Source: CAYXZQ01 sp964469935 (GTDB lineage Archaea; Nanobdellota; Nanobdellia; Woesearchaeales; DSVV01). From it: a stretch of 59,893 nt of DNA. Under the pieces are notes generated by a model that saw nothing but the letters and a program-made list of their open reading frames with translations, ran no database searches and had not been told where the DNA came from. Both the position numbers and the translations under genes were made by a program. Shown piece by piece: positions 36,330-43,979 of this stretch. The first letter of the stretch is position 1. Each line of letters opens with the position of its first letter. The DNA is taken from the NCBI GenBank assembly GCA_964469935.1, contig CAYXZQ010000004.1, forward strand, positions 1 through 59,893, given 5' to 3'.

Positions 36330-36767
36330 CTACCCTTCTCTCTGAATGAATTCGAAATACTTCTTCCAGAGTTTCTCGATATGCTCGTTGTCAAGGCCCC
36401 GCGATCCTGCCTTATCATAAAACATGTTCCTCATCGCGGTCTTGTTGTAATTGAGATACTTCAGCCAGAGCAGCTTGATCTGGCCTGCGTTGAGCCCCTT
36501 GTTCTGCGCCTTCTCGTAGAACTGCTCCCTCGTATCAAAGTGCATGTAATCCTTGAATTCGAGCTTATCGTCGGGCTCAGCATTCAGGAATACGTAAGGC
36601 GTCGTGAACTTGTACTCCATTCCGAGGATCTTCTCTTCGACGAGGAAATCAGCCCATGACTGCACTGTCTGGAGCGGGATTTTGAGCTGTTTTGCAGCGT
36701 CGTTTAGAGAGACCCTCCCTTTTCTTTTCACCAAATCCAAAAAATCGTCTACATCTGTCCTTAACAT
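36330..36767 (-). CDS. Winged-helix protein of the pilus operon
   Basis: A 145-aa protein whose first 60 residues form a winged helix (VDDFLDLVKRKGRVSLNDA, then LKIPLQTVQSWADFLVEE). Residues 75-145 carry two similar helical repeats (REQFYEKAQNKGLNAGQIKL and RNMFYDKAGSRGLDNEHIEK). It ends three bases before the next gene. It may regulate the pilus operon or act as an adaptor for it; both are inference. Confidence 0.78.
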   Translation of the reverse strand: MLRTDVDDFLDLVKRKGRVSLNDAAKQLKIPLQTVQSWADFLVEEKILGMEYKFTTPYVFLNAEPDDKLEFKDYMHFDTREQFYEKAQNKGLNAGQIKLLWLKYLNYNKTAMRNMFYDKAGSRGLDNEHIEKLWKKYFEFIQREG

Positions 36768-36837
36768 ATTATCAACTACCTGTATCAGTTCCTTGATAGG
36801 ATAGTATAAAAACTTTATTTACCAGGGTGAAGTAGTG

Positions 36838-37821
36838 TCAGTTGCAGATTATGTCGACATCGGAGTCATTCACATGGTAGCCGTAGTATGTCAGGTGAGG
36901 CTCGTCGAGCTTGAAATGCTCTCCTATGCTCCCCGGATAGGAGATGTCCTCGATTCTGAATATTGGGCGGAATATGGAAGGCGAGGGGTGATGGCAGCCA
37001 TACGTCTTGTTCCAGAAGAGGTAATCCACGTAGGAGAGGTTCACGTCATAGGAAGCGTTCATGAGCGACTCGATGCCGCAGCACTCAGACGACCCCGTGT
37101 TGTTCTCCATCCTCATGATGAAGCTCGGTGCCCATGAATTGTCGGTGAAGGTCTGGTTTTTGATATGCACAAGGAGCGTTGATGTGTTCCACTGCTTCGG
37201 GAAATATTCCCTTATTGTCCGGTTCTGGCCGTGCATCAAAAAAAGCGGGTCATCAACGCCCACCACCGAGATGTTTGCCGCTGTCTGGCCGCTCACTGCA
37301 TAGATTATATTGGAATAGTTCACGTATATGTACTCGTCAAGCACCACTGTGAGGAGCCAGGGGTCTGTCTGGTATACCTTCAGACTGTAGAAAGAGACAT
37401 TTGCCTTAATCCTGAAATTCTTGTCTCCGATTGTGACCATCTTGTCTGTCCAGTTCGAGAGGGTCTTGTCATCCAGCAGGGGGTCCTTCACCCCGTAGAG
37501 CGTGCCGTTGAAGATGAGCTCCTCGAATCTCAGGCTTACGTTGTCAATGGGCTTTCCCGTGGCATAGACGCGGTTGTTCATGGAATCGATGGCAAGCTCC
37601 GAAGAGGTGATGAGCACCCTCTTGAGGTAGACGTCCTTGAGGTCCTTTGTAAATGAGTTCGCTACATCTATCTGGGACTTGCCCGAGTAGAGGGTCGTAT
37701 ACACGGTGTCTTCCGAATCAAAAGAGTACACGGCAATGAATATCATGAGGATGACTATCGCGATGAATGTGAAAAAAAAACCCTTCTTGCCGAAAGAGAC
37801 ACCCGGCCTGCCTAAGCCCAA
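36838..37821 (-). CDS. Pilus-associated surface protein with N-terminal membrane helix
   Basis: A 327-aa protein. Residues 12-33 (KKGFFFTFIAIVILMIFIAVYSF) are a single membrane helix preceded by basic residues, like a pilin-type signal anchor. The rest is extracellular, beta-rich and rich in Asn-X-Ser/Thr sequons (NVS, NGT, NWT, NAS, NDS), with a Cys pair (ECCG) and C-terminal Cys. It overlaps the preceding gene by ten bases. Minor pilin or tip protein is likely. It lacks the Gln/Glu signature of class III signal peptides. Confidence 0.75.
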   Translation of the reverse strand: MGLGRPGVSFGKKGFFFTFIAIVILMIFIAVYSFDSEDTVYTTLYSGKSQIDVANSFTKDLKDVYLKRVLITSSELAIDSMNNRVYATGKPIDNVSLRFEELIFNGTLYGVKDPLLDDKTLSNWTDKMVTIGDKNFRIKANVSFYSLKVYQTDPWLLTVVLDEYIYVNYSNIIYAVSGQTAANISVVGVDDPLFLMHGQNRTIREYFPKQWNTSTLLVHIKNQTFTDNSWAPSFIMRMENNTGSSECCGIESLMNASYDVNLSYVDYLFWNKTYGCHHPSPSIFRPIFRIEDISYPGSIGEHFKLDEPHLTYYGYHVNDSDVDIICN

Positions 37822-38338
37822 CTCAGCACCTCCACCACATAGGGGCCGTACAGCTCATTCCCGTTGTATATGCCGTGGACGATTATCCTGGAAGGGGTTA
37901 TGAACCTGGAATCGTTGATCGACTTGCTCGCGTGAGTGTAGACTGTCGTGTTGTCGATGTTGATGACGTAGTTGTATTCCTGGGGTATCATGTTCTGAGT
38001 GATGTTGCCGACAAAGCTTTTTATCAGCCCCATGCAGAATGTGCAGCCTTTTGTCTGGTTCCTGTAATAGNNNNNNNNNNCATCTGCTCAAGTAGGGTCT
38101 TGCCTGTATCCGTGATGTTGCCGTTGGCCGTGAGAATGCTGTTTGCCCCTGCGTAATAGTTGTTTATGCTCCTTATCTTGTTGTAGGACAGGACGTTCAC
38201 GATGTCGTCGGAGATTGTGTAGGACTGCTGGGTCGGAGGCGAATACGAGTGCATCGACAGGAGAAGGACAGTCCCTACTGCGAGGACTGCCAGGGCGACC
38301 ATCGAATCTACTATGAAAAAATAGCCTCTTTTTTGCAT
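37812..38338 (-). CDS. Pilin-like protein interrupted by an assembly gap
   Basis: The start (38338) encodes MQKRGYFFIVDSMVALAVLAV, a pilin-like N-terminal helix. The frame runs to the Ns at 38071-38080 (ending TLLEQM). Downstream of the Ns a different frame continues as YYRNQTKGCTFCMGLIKSF and then to the stop near 37812. The two parts do not join with a 10-base gap (38338 and 38033 differ by 305, not a multiple of 3), so the gap length is a placeholder and one gene of about 175 codons is split. The Cys pair CTFC lies next to the gap. Confidence 0.75.
38071..38080. other. Assembly gap of ten Ns
   Basis: Ten undetermined bases join two contigs. The interrupted reading frame shows that the true number of missing bases is not 10; it must leave remainder 2 when divided by 3 (for example 8 or 11) if no other error is present. 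Confidence 0.95.
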
Positions 38339-38374
38339 TTTTCCCTACATAACTTGAACGCTCAGGAGCCGGGC

Positions 38375-38797
38375 TTAATTCGGGCTGTAGTTGCATATCT
38401 TCTGTCCGTTCACTTCCAGGCCCGGGCAGCCAATGCCATACCTGCCGTCGGCAGTGAGGTCAATTATATTGCCGTTCTGGTCCCTGAAATATATGCAGAC
38501 CTCTCTGTCAGTCCCGAGAAGCAGCTTGAGATCGTCGCAGCTTAGGTTCCTGAGGGACATGAATTCCGAAGTGGTCATGTTGCCGTCTTTGGTCAGGCTG
38601 CTTATGAACCTCGTGGCAGTGGTCAGGTCAGGAGCCTGGCGTTGCCTCTCTTCGGCCACCATGCCGAAAAGCATCACGAACATGCCGACCAGCAGTATCG
38701 AGATCAAAATCGTCTCGATATCCGTCTTCTTCGGAGGCATCGGCACTGCCTGCTTTGCGTGCCTCCCCTTCTTTTTGGTCCTGGTCTTTTTTTTCAT
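38375..38797 (-). CDS. Pilin-like protein, paralogue of the upstream gene
   Basis: A 140-aa protein with a basic N-terminus (KKKTRTKKKGRHAK) and one membrane helix (about 28-47). The C-terminal half (REVCIYFRDQNGN, then YGIGCPGLEVNGQKIC) matches the C-terminal part of the gene at 38808-39188 (QDICIYLKDSNGN, then YGIGCPGFNISGQKCG) almost residue for residue. Three or four Cys probably form disulfides outside the cell. The two genes are adjacent in one operon and arose by duplication. Confidence 0.85.
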   Translation of the reverse strand: MKKKTRTKKKGRHAKQAVPMPPKKTDIETILISILLVGMFVMLFGMVAEERQRQAPDLTTATRFISSLTKDGNMTTSEFMSLRNLSCDDLKLLLGTDREVCIYFRDQNGNIIDLTADGRYGIGCPGLEVNGQKICNYSPN

Positions 38798-38807
38798 ATC
38801 GCATCAC

Positions 38808-39188
38808 CTATTTGATCGTACCGCATTTCTGTCCGGAAATGTTGAATCCCGGGCACCCTATCCCGTATATTGTCTTGTTTCCCCTCGTGAAAAGGTTCCC
38901 GTTGGAATCCTTGAGATATATGCATATGTCCTGGTCGACGTTGAAAAGCTGCTTGAGCCCTGTGCAGTTGAGGCTTATGAGGTAGTCCAGCTCTGTATCT
39001 GAAAGCACCCCGTCCTTTAGCTGGTCCCCTTTCATCAGGGCCCTGCCTACCTCCTCGACCTCGACATTGATATTCGTCTTGTAATTGCTCACCGTGGTCA
39101 GCCCGTAAAAGAAGATCACCGCAATCAGGAATACTGCTATCGCAAGGTAGGTCTCAAGAGACCAGGTCTGTCCCCTCTTTTTAAGCAT
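38808..39188 (-). CDS. Pilin-like protein with class III-like signal anchor
   Basis: A 126-aa protein and the first gene of the long pilus operon. Its N-terminus MLKKRGQTWSLETYLAIAVF has the KKRGQ-x-x-S-x-E pattern of archaeal class III pilin signal peptides, with a hydrophobic helix after it (about 13-32). The C-terminal domain carries four Cys and the motif DICIYLKDSNGN shared with the next gene. Processing by an archaeal prepilin peptidase is expected; the peptidase gene is not in this window. Confidence 0.85.
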   Translation of the reverse strand: MLKKRGQTWSLETYLAIAVFLIAVIFFYGLTTVSNYKTNINVEVEEVGRALMKGDQLKDGVLSDTELDYLISLNCTGLKQLFNVDQDICIYLKDSNGNLFTRGNKTIYGIGCPGFNISGQKCGTIK

Positions 39189-39557
39189 GCCAATTTAAAA
39201 GTTTATACCTATAAAAAATTTTCGATAGTCCAGGCATCATGCAGGCTATGCCTTCAACAGGTCCGGTCGCCTTGGTCTGCACCTGTTGAGCAGGGTCAAG
39301 GATGATTCCTGACACGCCATCGCATCCCGGCCTTCTAATAATGTCAGTTCACGAATGCTAATCGTCCTTGTCAGCTCCCTCGGCAGATTTGCTGTAAAAT
39401 ACATTGATGGAAATCTGTCCCTGTGCAGTCCTAGACATCCTGGTTGAGCCCCGCTCGCAATATTTGACCTTGGCTGCGATTAACACACCCAATATGGGGC
39501 CTGACCGGGCCATTCTTCGAAAAGTTTTTAAATAATCTCAGATTTTTCGCAGGAATC
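39189..39557. other. Gene-free region with two promoters and a hairpin
   Basis: This region separates the divergent pilus operon and L35Ae gene. Next to the pilus start the minus strand has a TATA-like TTTATAGGTATAAAC (about 39200-39214); the L35Ae box is at 39525-39535. A perfect 9-bp inverted repeat TCAACAGGT/ACCTGTTGA (39254-39262 and 39281-39289) encloses 18 nt and could be part of a small RNA or an operator. The rest, about 250 bp, shows no convincing ORF. Confidence 0.4.
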
Positions 39558-39815
39558 ATGAAAGGCAGGATTGCAAATTTCAGGTCGTCGAGCCACAGGC
39601 AGAAAGGAAACCAGATGATAATTCTAGCAGAAGGCATAGACTCCAGAGAGAAGGCCAAGGCGCTTGTCGGCAAGAAGGTCGTATTCAAGACCGAGGCAGA
39701 CAAGGTCATAAACGGCAGGATAAGCTCCCTTCACGGGAACAAAGGAGCGCTAAGGGCTATTTTCGAGAGAGGCATGCCAGGACAGAGCCTCTCAATGGAC
39801 ATAGAGATTATCTAG
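39558..39815 (+). CDS. rpl35ae: Ribosomal protein L35Ae (eL33)
   Basis: An 85-aa large-subunit protein of archaea and eukaryotes. It shows the typical MKGRIANFRSSSHRQ start, the GKKVVF core strand and the HGNKGALRAIFERGMPGQ region near residue 60. A TATA box (TTTTTAAATAAT, 39525-39535) precedes the ATG by 23 nt, so it is leaderless. Its stop codon and that of the convergent pilin gene overlap in the palindrome CTAG (39812-39815). It sits alone between two pilus blocks, an unusual place for a ribosomal protein gene. Confidence 0.93.
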   Translation: MKGRIANFRSSSHRQKGNQMIILAEGIDSREKAKALVGKKVVFKTEADKVINGRISSLHGNKGALRAIFERGMPGQSLSMDIEII

Positions 39816-40315
39816 GTGCAGCAAAGGCAATGTCCGCTGCAACAGCTTGAGTTGAAGCCAGGGAACAGTTCAGGCCTGCTGAGCCAGTCGCACCAGCCGT
39901 TCTTTTCGGCATTCTTGCAGACCGCATAGCTATAGCTGCAGTTGAAGCATGATGAGAGGGACACTACTCCTGCGTCCTTTGTGACGGTCAGGTCATAATA
40001 ATCATATTTCTGCTCTGTTGGGCTGAAGCAGAAACCGCCCATCATCGGCTGGGGCAGGGCCTTGAAATAGGACTTGTTGTAATAATTTATGGTCAGCATC
40101 CCGTAATCGTCGACAGATATGGTATAATCCTCGCCCATGATGGTCCTCGGTATCGTGAACCCGCGCTTGTAGCCGTCCTCGACAGAACGCGCTATTTCTA
40201 CCTCGTCATATACCCTCTGCTGGATATTGCCGACCAGGTCTGAGCGTCTCTGGTCGTTGAGGTCCACCATCCTCTGCCCGAGGGCGACGAAGATGAGCGT
40301 GAATATCATCGTCAA
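39812..40315 (-). CDS. Pilin-like protein with unresolved start codon
   Basis: The frame encodes a pilin-like protein with Cys-rich C-terminus (SSCFNCSYSYAVCKN, then SCCSGHCLCC). In-frame upstream of the first usable start (TTG at 40315) lies RRGQASLEFTLLFVF (about 40316-40360), a classic class III signal helix, but no ATG, GTG or TTG precedes it. A strong AGGAGG (40367-40372) sits just before this signal and directly after the previous stop, so the true start should be near 40360; an unusual start codon or a sequence error is needed. The listed end therefore probably truncates the protein. Confidence 0.7.
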   Translation of the reverse strand: MTMIFTLIFVALGQRMVDLNDQRRSDLVGNIQQRVYDEVEIARSVEDGYKRGFTIPRTIMGEDYTISVDDYGMLTINYYNKSYFKALPQPMMGGFCFSPTEQKYDYYDLTVTKDAGVVSLSSCFNCSYSYAVCKNAEKNGWCDWLSRPELFPGFNSSCCSGHCLCCT

Positions 40316-40371
40316 AAAAACGAACAGCAGCGTGAACTCAAGGCTTGCCTGGCCCCTTCGGAAATGCCTCC

Positions 40372-40809
40372 TTAGACCATCCTTACCGATACGGCATCAC
40401 CTCCCGGAAGCGTCTTGAACTCAAAGCTCTTGTATCCCTCGCTCCATGTGCTCTCGTTGAAACTGCCTGTCACATTCAGGCCCAGGTTGAATATGAGCGG
40501 ATCCAGTCCTGTGTGAGTCTCTATCGTAATTATAAGGGTGTCGCCGTGCTCTATGGTCATGTTGACGATATGGTCGGGGAAATTATAGTCGGCGACAATC
40601 TTTGCCTTCTCCCCGTAGTTGTACATCAGGTTGGCATTCTCGACAAAGCCCCTGCCGATCTGCATGGCCCTGTTCTGTATTATGTCGTCAGTGGACTTGA
40701 TCAGATAATTATAAACCAGGGCGCTTGCGGGAATCAGCATGAGGGTGATGAAGCCGAAGAGTATGACAGTCTCCACACTGACCTGTGCCCTCTTCCCTGC
40801 CTGCCTCAT
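40372..40809 (-). CDS. Pilin-like protein with class III signal peptide
   Basis: A 145-aa protein. MRQAGKRAQVSVETVILFGF has the Q-x-S-x-E motif of archaeal class III pilin signals, followed by a hydrophobic helix (about 11-34). The rest is a beta-rich extracellular domain without Cys. Its start overlaps the stop of the large surface protein by four bases and it is followed by another pilin gene. This is a second pilin block, separate from the ATPase operon. Confidence 0.88.
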   Translation of the reverse strand: MRQAGKRAQVSVETVILFGFITLMLIPASALVYNYLIKSTDDIIQNRAMQIGRGFVENANLMYNYGEKAKIVADYNFPDHIVNMTIEHGDTLIITIETHTGLDPLIFNLGLNVTGSFNESTWSEGYKSFEFKTLPGGDAVSVRMV

Positions 40810-43046
40810 TTCAGGAACACCTCTATCACGTCCTCAAGCCAACCATTGCTCACGAGAGCCTTCTTTATCTTCTCCTCGGATAACTTCTTGTCTCTGGATG
40901 CCTTTATATAGTCCTCCAGCGGTCCTAGCTCTGTCGACGGCAGTGGAACTGTGCTGTCTGCCATCTTGTTATGCCTGCCGAATCCGCCTCTCCCTCCGAC
41001 AGGCCAATGCCCCTGGCTGTTTCCGCCGGCATCTTCCTCCTGCATGACTTCCAGGACAGAAAAAAACTTTTCATGCCCCTCCTCCTTCTTTTTCCTGCTT
41101 TTTGCAACGAAAAAGAACAGGACCACCATGACGAACACGAAAAGTATCACGAAGAGTGAGATGATCATCATCCTTATGTCAAAGCCAAAATGAAAACCTG
41201 AGTCGCCTTCGTCAGCAGGATAATCCACATCGCTTGAGGAAGTTGCCTTGGCCTCGGGCTTGCCTTCTGACGCCTTGCCTTTCCCGGTGCTGAGGCTGAC
41301 AGGGTATGAATATTCCAGCATGTAAGTGTCTTCGCCGAAGCTGTACGTCAACAGCGCGTCAATCTCTCCTTTTTCTGTCGAAAGGTTTTTGGGGACAGTG
41401 AACCCAGAATCAAATGAGAAGGTATTCTTCTCGAGATCGTCCTTGCCGAATGCAAAGTATCTCACCTCACCAAGAAACCCCAGCCTGACCTCAGCAGAGC
41501 CCACACTTCGGTTGGTCAGCCGGGACAAGTTCAGCCAGGTTGACAGCAGGTCAGGATAAGAGGAGTTCGAAGAGCTGTTCACGCTGTAGCCTTTGAGCCC
41601 TAGGCCAAGGTCAGGCACGAAATCGATCTTCTTGACCAGTATTTTCTTTTGCATCACGGCGCTGAAAACCTCGTCGTGCGATGATCTGAACGAGTAGCTG
41701 AGATTGACCGGAAAATACATGTCAGACCTGACGAAGGGCGCCTTCGACGAGAAACTCTTTGAAGCCTCTGCACCCTTCCCGAGATAGGTGAATATGTACT
41801 GCTGGTTGTCGAAAAGTTCTGAAGTGATGTTGATTCCAAGACTGTGGAAATCGTATGATGATTTATCGTTGTCGAATGAGAAGCCGATATCGTATTCCCC
41901 GTTGCTGTCGACCTTGCCAGGAACATCAAAAGCGATTTGCGGAAGGTCAATGCCGGAAGGGACGGACTTTTCAGCAGTCACTAGCTTATGGAATGTGAGA
42001 TATGTCGAATCGATGGCTGCTGACACATTGATATCGCCCGTCCTCATGACTGTGAAATGCAGGGCCATCTCCTTGGTCTCTTGGGCTTCAAGGCTGCCAT
42101 CCCACTGGTAGCAGCCGCATGTCTTGGAATAGTCAAGGTCAGAGCTGTCTATCGCAATGTTTGCCGGGACCTGCAGTTCCAGGCTGTTTACGGACATCTT
42201 AAAATCCCCTGTGTTGGTCAGGGTGAGAGTGGCAGAGCCTTCATCGTCCACTTTCATGCTTTTTGAGCTGATGCTCATGACTGCATGGAGAGGATAATCA
42301 TAATGAGGGCTGAGCTCATCTGATTCGACAGAATAGTTCTTTCCGAGATAGCTGTAGGTGAAAAATCCATTGTTGAACGGTATCTCGTCGGAACCCTGGG
42401 AAGCCCCGGCCAGCTGGAGCTCCTGGACTAGCACGACTGTCTGTCCTGGCTTTACCATGCCTTCCCAGTCTATGTAGCCCGGCCTGGAATAACCGTAGTA
42501 CTCCCTAAGGTCCCCTCCTCCTGGCCTGTAGGAAAGCCTGCCCATCGTCCTGTAAAATACAGAGATATCTTCTGAATAATCCCCGATAATATCCTTGTCT
42601 CCGGTGTTCCTTATTGAAACGGACAGGTTGAAGATATCCATCGGCGACAATTCCTTGGAAGAAAGGGACCTGGTTATGGTTATCTTGGGCTCAGGCCTGG
42701 TTATGGCCAGATGATATTCATAGACTTCACCCTCGCCGTTGTGTATGCCGGTGAGGTTGTTCTTCTCATAATACTTCGCATTTGTATTTCGGACGCCGTC
42801 AAACAGGAAAGAGAGGCCCTGGCTTTCCAGGGACTGGTTGATCTTAAGGACCACAGGAGACCTTGAAGAATCATTTGACCTGAGGACTATCATGTCCCTG
42901 CCCTCGCCGGCAGATAAAGAGAAGACCTCATGCTCGAAAGCCAGGCTTGAATTGTCCCTTACCCACTTATCGAGCCCTGCTGAATTTCCGGGAAGCAGGA
43001 CAAGGACGAACAGCAGGATGAACAGTATGAGATGACTTCTACTCAA
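40806..43046 (-). CDS. Large membrane-anchored surface protein with beta-sandwich domains
   Basis: A 746-aa protein. A signal peptide (about 1-24) is followed by about 600 residues of tandem beta-sandwich domains similar to CARDB/S-layer-type repeats (LSVSIRNTGDKDI, ATLTLTNTGDFKM), one membrane helix (about 630-652), a basic stop-transfer segment (KSRKKKEE), and a cytoplasmic tail ending in a UBA/CUE-like helix (LSEEKIKKALVSNGWLEDVI). The start is TTG at 43046; no ATG gives the signal peptide. It precedes and overlaps a pilin gene, so it may be a surface partner of the pilus. Confidence 0.8.
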   Translation of the reverse strand: MSRSHLILFILLFVLVLLPGNSAGLDKWVRDNSSLAFEHEVFSLSAGEGRDMIVLRSNDSSRSPVVLKINQSLESQGLSFLFDGVRNTNAKYYEKNNLTGIHNGEGEVYEYHLAITRPEPKITITRSLSSKELSPMDIFNLSVSIRNTGDKDIIGDYSEDISVFYRTMGRLSYRPGGGDLREYYGYSRPGYIDWEGMVKPGQTVVLVQELQLAGASQGSDEIPFNNGFFTYSYLGKNYSVESDELSPHYDYPLHAVMSISSKSMKVDDEGSATLTLTNTGDFKMSVNSLELQVPANIAIDSSDLDYSKTCGCYQWDGSLEAQETKEMALHFTVMRTGDINVSAAIDSTYLTFHKLVTAEKSVPSGIDLPQIAFDVPGKVDSNGEYDIGFSFDNDKSSYDFHSLGINITSELFDNQQYIFTYLGKGAEASKSFSSKAPFVRSDMYFPVNLSYSFRSSHDEVFSAVMQKKILVKKIDFVPDLGLGLKGYSVNSSSNSSYPDLLSTWLNLSRLTNRSVGSAEVRLGFLGEVRYFAFGKDDLEKNTFSFDSGFTVPKNLSTEKGEIDALLTYSFGEDTYMLEYSYPVSLSTGKGKASEGKPEAKATSSSDVDYPADEGDSGFHFGFDIRMMIISLFVILFVFVMVVLFFFVAKSRKKKEEGHEKFFSVLEVMQEEDAGGNSQGHWPVGGRGGFGRHNKMADSTVPLPSTELGPLEDYIKASRDKKLSEEKIKKALVSNGWLEDVIEVFLK

Positions 43047-43064
43047 TTTTAAGGCCTCTTTTGG

Positions 43065-43095
43065 AATCCTGTCAGGATTGGATTATATATATTTT
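43065..43095 (-). promoter_or_regulatory. TATA box and palindrome before the surface-protein gene
   Basis: Reading toward the gene, a TATA-like ATATATATAATC (about 43083-43095) is followed by a perfect palindrome AATCCTG-T-CAGGATT (43065-43079) covering the expected transcription start, 19 bases before the TTG. Such a position suits a repressor operator. Confidence 0.45.
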
Positions 43096-43149
43096 TTGGT
43101 AGAGAATAAGCCTGAAAGGGTGAAAATAAATTAAAAAAAATCAATGGAT

Positions 43150-43638
43150 TTACTGCACTCCCCTGAAGACTTCGCCGTCGGTGGTGTGCATGTAATTTGC
43201 GTTCGACTTGATGTCAAACCAGTCAATCTTCACATTGAACTTGAACTTGTCGCCTGCTGCATCTGCGATGCCTCCGCCTGCGCAGTTCATGCCGATGAAA
43301 TCCACTGTCTCACCGCGCTGCCAAATGAAGGTGTCAGAGTTGCTTACCGAAGTGCGCCTGGCTGTGCAGTTGAATCCATCAGGATTGGAAATCTGGAAAT
43401 CCGTGACATTCACTGATATCCCAAGCCCGTTCACGAGCCTCAGGCTGACGTTACCTATCGAGCTTACTGAAGTGTCCCTGCATGTCACCTCGGAGCCAAA
43501 CGAGCACCTGTCAGGCAGGAATTTTGTCGGGTCCAGGATCCCGAAATATGCCAGGGCACCGATCATGATGAGTATAACCAGGAATGCCCAGCCGTAAGTC
43601 ATGAGAAACTCAAGCGCGCCTTGTCCTTTCTTGACCAT
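43150..43638 (-). CDS. Class III-signal pilin, probable major pilin
   Basis: About 162 aa. MVKKGQGALEFLMTYGWAF is a textbook class III prepilin signal (KKGQ-x-x-E) followed by a hydrophobic helix, then a beta-rich domain with five Cys and a closing GEVFRGVQ. GGAGGT lies before the start; ATG 43638 is favoured over TTG 43647. The promoter (ATTTATATAATA, 43695-43706) leaves a leader of about 40 nt. As the first gene in its block, with its own promoter and ribosome site, it is a good candidate for the major pilin. Confidence 0.92.
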   Translation of the reverse strand: MVKKGQGALEFLMTYGWAFLVILIMIGALAYFGILDPTKFLPDRCSFGSEVTCRDTSVSSIGNVSLRLVNGLGISVNVTDFQISNPDGFNCTARRTSVSNSDTFIWQRGETVDFIGMNCAGGGIADAAGDKFKFNVKIDWFDIKSNANYMHTTDGEVFRGVQ

Positions 43639-43748
43639 ATTTATCAAACCTCCTTTTTAAAAATAAAGCATATATGGGGATTTTATGAAATAACTATTAT
43701 ATAAATGTTTCGGAGGAGGCTATTTAAAGAAAAATGGCAAAAATTAAT

Positions 43749-43979
43749 CGCCGGGGCTGGGATTTGTCTTGAGAATCGAAGATTCTCAACCCCCTTCGAA
43801 TACTTCGTATTCTTCAGGGAACCCAGATATCCAAGCCATTCTGAATAATGTCATAATCGAAGAAAAATGGACGCCGGGGCTGGGATTCCTTGAAGTTGAC
43901 GGAGTCAACAAGAGGCACAAGAAAACCGTGAGGTTTTCGCAGTGTGTTCAAATCACAGCCCCAGGTAAATGAAATGAAG
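43749..43979. repeat. tRNA-Ser-end array, copy 1 (units A1 and B1)
   Basis: A 231-bp unit made of part A (43749-43871) and part B (43872-43979). Each part begins with CGCCGGGGCTGGGATT, the complement of the 3' end of the tRNA-Ser gene next door. Part A continues with a 53-nt insert (43767-43819) containing two perfect hairpins (TTGAGAATC-GAA-GATTCTCAA and GAATAC-TTC-GTATTC), then resumes the tRNA sequence for 13 nt. Part B has hairpins GTTGAC-GGA-GTCAAC and GAAAACC-GTGA-GGTTTTC and a T-arm-like GTTCAAATC. A TATTTAAA stretch near 43721 could start transcription at the array on the plus strand. Frame 43769-43972 is open but not convincingly coding. Confidence 0.9.
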
